Positions 59,520 through 64,000 of a stretch of 64,000 nt of DNA are shown here, piece by piece (the first letter of the stretch is position 1; each line of letters begins with the position of its first letter). Source of the stretch: Heliocidaris tuberculata (Eukaryota > Echinodermata > Echinoidea > Camarodonta > Echinometridae); NCBI GenBank assembly GCA_025618425.1, contig CM046850.1:28173987-28237986 (forward strand), written 5' to 3'. Both the position numbers and the translations under genes were made by a program. The notes beneath the pieces are model-generated. The model was given only the letters and a program-made list of their open reading frames with translations, had not been told where the DNA came from and did not search any database.

Positions 59520-60324
59520 TCAAGACCAAAGAATTGTAATACTGTGATTGGCTGGCAAGGCCACCCTGCAATTATTTAGGGCATGATATTTGAAACCACA
59601 TGCCACCTGTTAGGTGAACTCTTGACCTCTTGTGCAAACATGGTCCTGGCTGTGAGAAAACATGTTGGTCTATTTTGGGGAAAGGGTCTGTGTGAAGTAA
59701 CCAATCAGAGTGCTTGAATCAGCTGTATGAGGGACTCAATGTGTACTTTGGTTACATTTTGCTGGATCCTGACCCTGTCATTAAATGTACATTCATATAT
59801 GTATTATTTCAATATTTGTGAAGTACAGATATTGCCCTTTACACTCATGTCAAATTCAACCTGGCTCATAATAAAACTATGTGAATTTCTTACAGGTTTA
59901 CTTTTCGTTTCATTTCCAATCTTTTGTCATATTAAAAATAACATTATTTTTCAACATTGTTGTCACATATTTCATAGACATGAAATGGACATGTACGTTC
60001 ATGAATCTCTAATTCCTTCTCTATTATCTTATGTATAAATCATGATAATCGGTAAACGTTAACTAGTCCATTCAATCATTTGGAAATTAGATGTTCCTGG
60101 GGGTTCCTAGTCATTACATTATGTATTCAAAGACTGACCCAGTCAAGCAGAGCTGGAATTAAAATAGAGCACTGTTAGGGGACCTGCGGTTTGACTGTAC
60201 AACGTCTGCTCAGACACAGAAGGGCATTAAGTCATATAATCTTACAAAGAGTTAACACCCTTCTGGCTCTATATGTCTACTCAAAACATTTCCTCAGCTT
60301 TAAGAGGAGGGGCAAATCACTATG

Positions 60325-60522
60325 AACATGACAGACAAAGAGAGTGGACAAAATAAACAATCCCTCATTCTACCCTTCACAATGGTTCTGTTAGTCAAAA
60401 GAACATCCATTCACTGCTATTATGTAAAAATATGTAGAACAGGTGTCACATGCATGTTCACCTGTTCTATAATGAGGGTTTTTTTTTTTTCCACTCTCTT
60501 TGTCCATCATGTTCATTGTGAA
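60325..60522. mobile_element. About 200-bp fold-back sequence
   Basis: GAACATGACAGACAAAGAGA at the left pairs with TCTTTGTCCATCATGTTC at the right, continuing through CCCTCATT/AATGAGGG. It lies just beyond the PUDP stop on the minus strand, possibly in its 3' UTR. Confidence 0.6.
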
Positions 60523-60584
60523 TGATGCCATCCCTCAGTGTAACATCCTCCAAAGACATCATCAACTCTAGGAGAGATGAGGGT

Positions 60585-60604
60585 GGGGGGGGGGGGGGGG
60601 GGGG
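60585..60604. repeat. Poly-G run (about 20 G)
   Basis: Immediately downstream of the PUDP stop codon (minus-strand gene), between two CATCAACTC-containing near-repeats. Confidence 0.75.
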
Positions 60605-60644
60605 AAGCCCCACTCCGCTAGTACAAAATCCTTCATGAACTTCA

Positions 60645-60830
60645 TCAACTCTGGGGGAAAGGGGGTAAACCCCACTCCTCTGGTTTAAACTCTTCCATAC
60701 TCTTGAGTACCTGATCAGCTGAGATGGTAGCATCAGTGCCGATTAACCTCTCATCGGGAATCATTACGACCCACATGTCTGCCGCTTTACCCGATAACAC
60801 ACCGTTGGGGGCATCTTCAAAGACGAGAAC
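60645..60830 (-). CDS. PUDP: PUDP terminal exon with motif IV
   Basis: Acceptor TTTTTTTCAG. Starts VLVFEDAPNGVLSGKAADMW and ends with a TGA stop after FPQS. Sixty-one residues plus stop. Confidence 0.9.
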   Translation of the reverse strand, partial: VLVFEDAPNGVLSGKAADMWVVMIPDERLIGTDATISADQVLKSMEEFKPEEWGLPPFPQS

Positions 60831-63039
60831 CTGAAAAAAATACACATAATAATAAAAATTAGAAGAATTAACACATGAAACATACTCTATGATAATGCAA
60901 TCATGTACACAAAATGATGCACAATAAATATATTCCACTATAAAACAATGTTTATTTTCAGTCTTGGGGGTTCTATGTCTACAAAAAAAAAGTGACAGTA
61001 GTTCAGGGAAGTGATGAAATATATATATATATATGTATAAATGATACATGTAGAAACAAACAAGTACAGGTAAAATATATAGATGCACTCCAAAAAGCCC
61101 CAACACATAGGCCCGAATTCACAAAGGAGGTTTAGTTCAAACCATGGTTTAAACCCCCTCCTGGGGTTTTTAAGCGTACGTGCGCACGGACTCCTATCCA
61201 ATCCAATCATATATTTTCTTTGAGTGTTCGCATGGGCAATGTGCGCTTATTTACGCTTATTTTAGTATGCTTACGGAGGTTTAAACCTTGCCATGGTTTA
61301 AACCTCCTTTGTGAATTCGGGCCATACTCTCTGACCCATTACTAAAATATACAGATTGGTGACGTCCACTGTAATTTGAATGCAGTGGAAACTTACTTGG
61401 GACCATGGAAGTTACCTTGTTACATCAGGAATCTCCTTATATCAGGGTAAAAAAACCCCAAAAGAACATGAAGACCTGGGACCAGCAAAATGACCTTGTT
61501 ATATCAGGAATCTCGTTACATCGGAGCTCTTTATACCGAGTTTCCACTGTACGACATTTGATTTAGCCGCAGCGGATCTTGGAGGCAATTTACCATGTAA
61601 TGTGTGAACGAGGCTTGAGAATATTTTTTGTGTCTTCAACAGAAATCAAGATTAAGTTTTATAAAGTGAAATCTGTATATGATGCATGGTTCAAGAGCAG
61701 TCTGCATAGCCAGGTGGTCTATGTGAACAGGTTCCTATAATACAGGTCTCAATGAAAAATCATTGCTCGAATGGAAGAAATATGTGGTCTACTGGTCTAG
61801 GTCTCTAGGACAGATGTTCGCTGGAGCAAGTTTGACAACAATGTATTCCTATAATGTGTGAAGTTCAAAGACTATAAACTTACATTCTTGGGTGATGCTG
61901 GTGGATTCTCCTTGAATCTATTGGATGCAACTTGGAATATATCTGGAGCAGGTTTACCGTTCTGCACAGCAAGGTCATCCCCAGAGCAGACAACATGGTG
62001 GAACAGGTCAAAGAACTCCCTGTGATTGGTGGTTTTGAGATCATACGCCGGCGTGGACGAACCGGTAGCCACAGCAATAGGGATAGACTGCTTGTGTAAG
62101 TGACGTATAAACCTATCAACACCTGCATACAAGAAAAAAGAAATGGAATAATGTAATGATGAATTAGTTCTAATTTTGGACTTGGTGCTTTTTGCTCTCG
62201 GGCAAGTCCAAGATATTTTGTCCCTAATTTTACTGCAATACTGAATACAGGAATATGAAATGGTGTCATGCAATGATGAAATTCAATTTTTGAACTCTGT
62301 GATTTTTTGCTTTGCTCCATAAGATACATTATTAACAACATCACACCTTCTAGCATATCTGATAAAAATATTAAGTTGAAAGCCCCAGTACTACACCTTG
62401 GATCAGACCAAATAACAAGGGTAATGACATTTTCACTGACAATTATGTTGATAAATCCATGATAGTTGGTAAGGTATGAGACTAAATGACATAACACCAT
62501 GGACTTGCCTTCTATGAGCTTAAATTTAGAATAATTCACTTCGATCTCTAGATAATTGCTAGTTGAACTTGGGTTCCGTACACATGTATGTGCATATGAT
62601 TGCATCAAGTAATCTACATACAAGACACTTTTATCTTTATTTAGAATGTATTCAAACTTGCAATTCCTGTTTACAGATGAAATTTTGAATTCATGTATAG
62701 CTTACTGGCAGGGAACCTAAAATATTCAGAGCAAAATATTTTTTTTTTTTTTTTCTTTGGGGGGGGGGGGGGGGGGGGGGGGGAATTAATCCCTTTACAT
62801 CAAACAAAAGAAATTCTTACCAGGAAGAATTTTAGCATCTGGCATAATCTTGGTCATTTCATCGCTGATCTCTCGTACCCATTGCTCTGCATCTACCGGT
62901 ATACCAAGGATATCGATGATCTTCTGAGCGGAGTCCATCGTCTTTCTCCCCATCAGCTGTAGCTTGACCTCCCACGTAAAGGTCTTGCCATACTTAGCAC
63001 AGACTTTCTCATATACTACTGTGTACAAGCGCTCAGTGT
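60645..63039 (-). CDS. PUDP: Pseudouridine-5'-phosphatase homologue (HAD family), last three exons
   Basis: Haloacid-dehalogenase-type phosphatase that removes phosphate from pseudouridine 5'-phosphate in RNA breakdown; the human homologue is PUDP/HDHD1. Minus-strand exons are 63,039-62,821, 62,122-61,884 and 60,830-60,645, with consistent splice sites and phases (1, 0). The visible 214 codons cover DTERLYTVVYEKVC just after the nucleophile motif, then the cap (MGRKTMDSAQKIIDILG). Motif II is IAVATGSST, motif III has its Lys in NGKPAPDIF, and motif IV is VFEDAPNGV. The end is EEWGLPPFPQS. The first exon, with the DxDG nucleophile, is not in 63,040-64,000 and must lie beyond the window. Other HAD enzymes are possible, but the end and cap match PUDP best. 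Confidence 0.88.
61109..61324. mobile_element. MITE with GGCCCGAATTCACAAAGG ends
   Basis: GGCCCGAATTCACAAAGGAG at the left is exactly mirrored at the right, continuing to GTTTAAACC words. About 214 bp, in a PUDP intron. Confidence 0.8.
61381..61552. mobile_element. Short TIR element (CAGTGGAAAC family), copy 3
   Basis: TGCAGTGGAAACTTACTTGG at the left (an internal piece is missing here compared with copy 1) and GAGTTTCCACTGTA at the right. Confidence 0.7.
61884..62122 (-). CDS. PUDP: PUDP exon with motifs II and III
   Basis: Acceptor GTATGCAG, donor AAT/GTAAGT. Encodes GVDRFIRHLHKQSIPIAVAT, GSSTPAYDLKT and the Lys-containing NGKPAPDIFQVA. Confidence 0.9.
62199..62509. mobile_element. TIR element with GGGCAAGTCCA ends, second copy
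   Basis: CGGGCAAGTCCAAGATATTT at the left pairs with ATAACACCATGGACTTGCC at the right. Same ends as 43,098-43,814 but a shorter interior. Lies in a PUDP intron. Confidence 0.6.
62759..62783. repeat. Poly-T/poly-G run (about 25 G)
   Basis: A T run directly followed by a long G run, about 40 bp inside the intron from a PUDP exon donor. Confidence 0.75.
62821..63039 (-). CDS. PUDP: PUDP exon with cap domain
   Basis: Acceptor GTTTCTTTCAG, donor CCTG/GTAAGA. Begins with two bases of the Asp codon of DTER, so the preceding exon must end in phase 1, just after the nucleophile loop. Confidence 0.88.
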
Positions 63040-63059
63040 CTGAAAGAAACAATATATGT

Positions 63060-63565
63060 CTAGTCATGAAAAATAAATTGTCACATTATCCCTAACCTCA
63101 ACTCTGGAGCCAACCCCATCCTTTAAACCCAGTTATACATGTACAAGGCTATCTAAGATATCCTTGTACTCATACATGCACATAGCTTTTCCTATTAGAT
63201 TTCCTGCCATAGGTGTTGTGTGCATTAGCCTAGATTAGTCCAGGCCAGATCCACTCACGGGACCATCACTATATGCGGCTGTGTCAATTTTGGCCTGTCA
63301 TGACCTCTAAGTTGAAGAGGTAAAAACACCAATATAATCAGTAAAATTTGAGAAAATACGTCCGTTTACATTTTAGAATGATAGAATAACTAATTTCATG
63401 CCAGATCCTTCGATAGGATCTTTATCATCTTGATCAAGTGAAATTTTCAGGCTGTTTTTGGTCGGTGATCTTGCTTCTCTCCTGCACACATATGGGCAAG
63501 ATATCACACACTTGCCTATGGGAGGAAATTGATCACGGTATGAAGTACAGAGTTCGAGGTTATCT
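63060..63565. other. PUDP intron, nothing coding recognised
   Basis: Contains a segment (63,140-63,228, CAAGGCTATCTAAGATATCC) shared with 49,430-49,512. No exon with a DxDG phosphatase motif was found on the minus strand. Confidence 0.5.
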
Positions 63566-63568
63566 CCA

Positions 63569-63984
63569 TTAACCCTTTCAGGACAGGAATTATTTAAGGG
63601 CAAAATTGATCACATTTTGATCTTCAAATTGGCAACAATAATATTTTTCTTTTAGTGCTTCATGGTTCTAATAAGGTGTAATGTCTTTGAAAATAATACA
63701 CATGGTTAGGAATTTTGTCGAAAAGTTGAAAAAATTGCCAATTATGATAAAAAATAAGGATTTTGAATCTCTCAATGTGTTGCCAATTTAAGGATTTTAA
63801 AACTTATTCTCCTATTCAAAATTCCTGGCATCAAACGCAATATGGTAATGCAACAAAAATGGACATAGTGTGTGCAGAAATTTTTGCTCTTTCTACTCAT
63901 GTATCTGGTATATTTTTTAGAGCTCTGAATAAAAAGTTAAAGAGCCAAACCACAAAATGTGGTCAATTGTCTCGAAAGGGTTAA
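63569..63984 (-). mobile_element. TTAA-flanked MITE family A, copy 6
   Basis: 416 bp, TTAA intact at both ends, reverse orientation, very close to copies 3 and 4. Lies in the PUDP upstream intron. Confidence 0.8.
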
Positions 63985-64000
63985 CCTCGCATTAAGTGTG

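Larger units (their letters stand above)
55271..59790. mobile_element. Older TIR element split by the LTR retrotransposon
   Basis: TGACAGGGTCAGGATCCAGC at about 55,280 is exactly mirrored by GCTGGATCCTGACCCTGTCA at 59,761, with similar flanks (CATTTA, AAGTACA) continuing on both sides. The residual halves are 55,271-55,337 and 59,525-59,790. The LTR element sits between them. Confidence 0.65.

Noticed and set aside
61880..62623. 247-codon minus frame overlapping a PUDP exon
   Set aside because: It runs through intron and reads the exon in the wrong frame; the correct frame there gives the phosphatase motifs.

Overview
The window is AT-rich animal genomic DNA: split genes with GT/AG introns, long gene-poor intervals, and a very high load of short inverted-repeat transposons, non-LTR fragments, SINE pieces and homopolymer G/C runs. 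The gene content (SLC35A5-type transporter, pseudouridine-5'-phosphatase-like HAD enzyme, expanded C2H2 zinc-finger genes) and the repeat style suggest an invertebrate deuterostome, most likely an echinoderm such as a sea urchin. The species assignment is inference from style, not a search result.

Layout. (1) 0-22.8 kb is a C2H2 zinc-finger locus on the minus strand. A five-codon first exon (22.8 kb) and a short acidic exon (18.8-18.9 kb) can be spliced, in matching phase, to either of two terminal exons. The proximal one (17.5 kb down to about 9.7 kb) is broken by a 4.56-kb inverted-repeat insertion exactly inside a zinc finger and by two single-base frameshifts. The distal one (7.16-5.14 kb) is a single open exon with 17 fingers. 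Both are followed by decaying finger arrays; the array at 8.5-9.7 kb amplified after its unit had already gained a stop codon. (2) 19-40 kb is mostly mobile DNA: a LINE endonuclease relic, a roughly 3-kb minus-strand CR1/Jockey-like LINE (28.4-31.4 kb), LINE 3' ends at 32.9 and 39.7 kb, a large inverted repeat (38.8-39.7 kb), a 296-bp tandem array (25.4-26.0 kb) and many MITEs. (3) 40.8-46.0 kb, plus strand: a complete six-exon SLC35A5-like nucleotide-sugar transporter (426 codons) with MITEs in its largest intron. (4) 46-55 kb: gene-free, with SINE fragments, microsatellites and TTAA-flanked MITEs. (5) 55.3-59.5 kb: a degenerate Ty3/gypsy-type LTR retrotransposon with a 5-bp target duplication, itself inserted into an older inverted-repeat element. 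(6) 60.6-63.0 kb, minus strand: the last three coding exons of a pseudouridine-5'-phosphatase (PUDP/HDHD1) homologue; its first exon lies beyond the window.

The genes do not form one pathway. The most informative part is the zinc-finger locus, where gene duplication, transposon insertion and decay of finger arrays can be read step by step, together with an unexplained composite motif (GTTTCGGACGTTACA plus TGTTAAC) repeated about every 190 bp inside the insertion.
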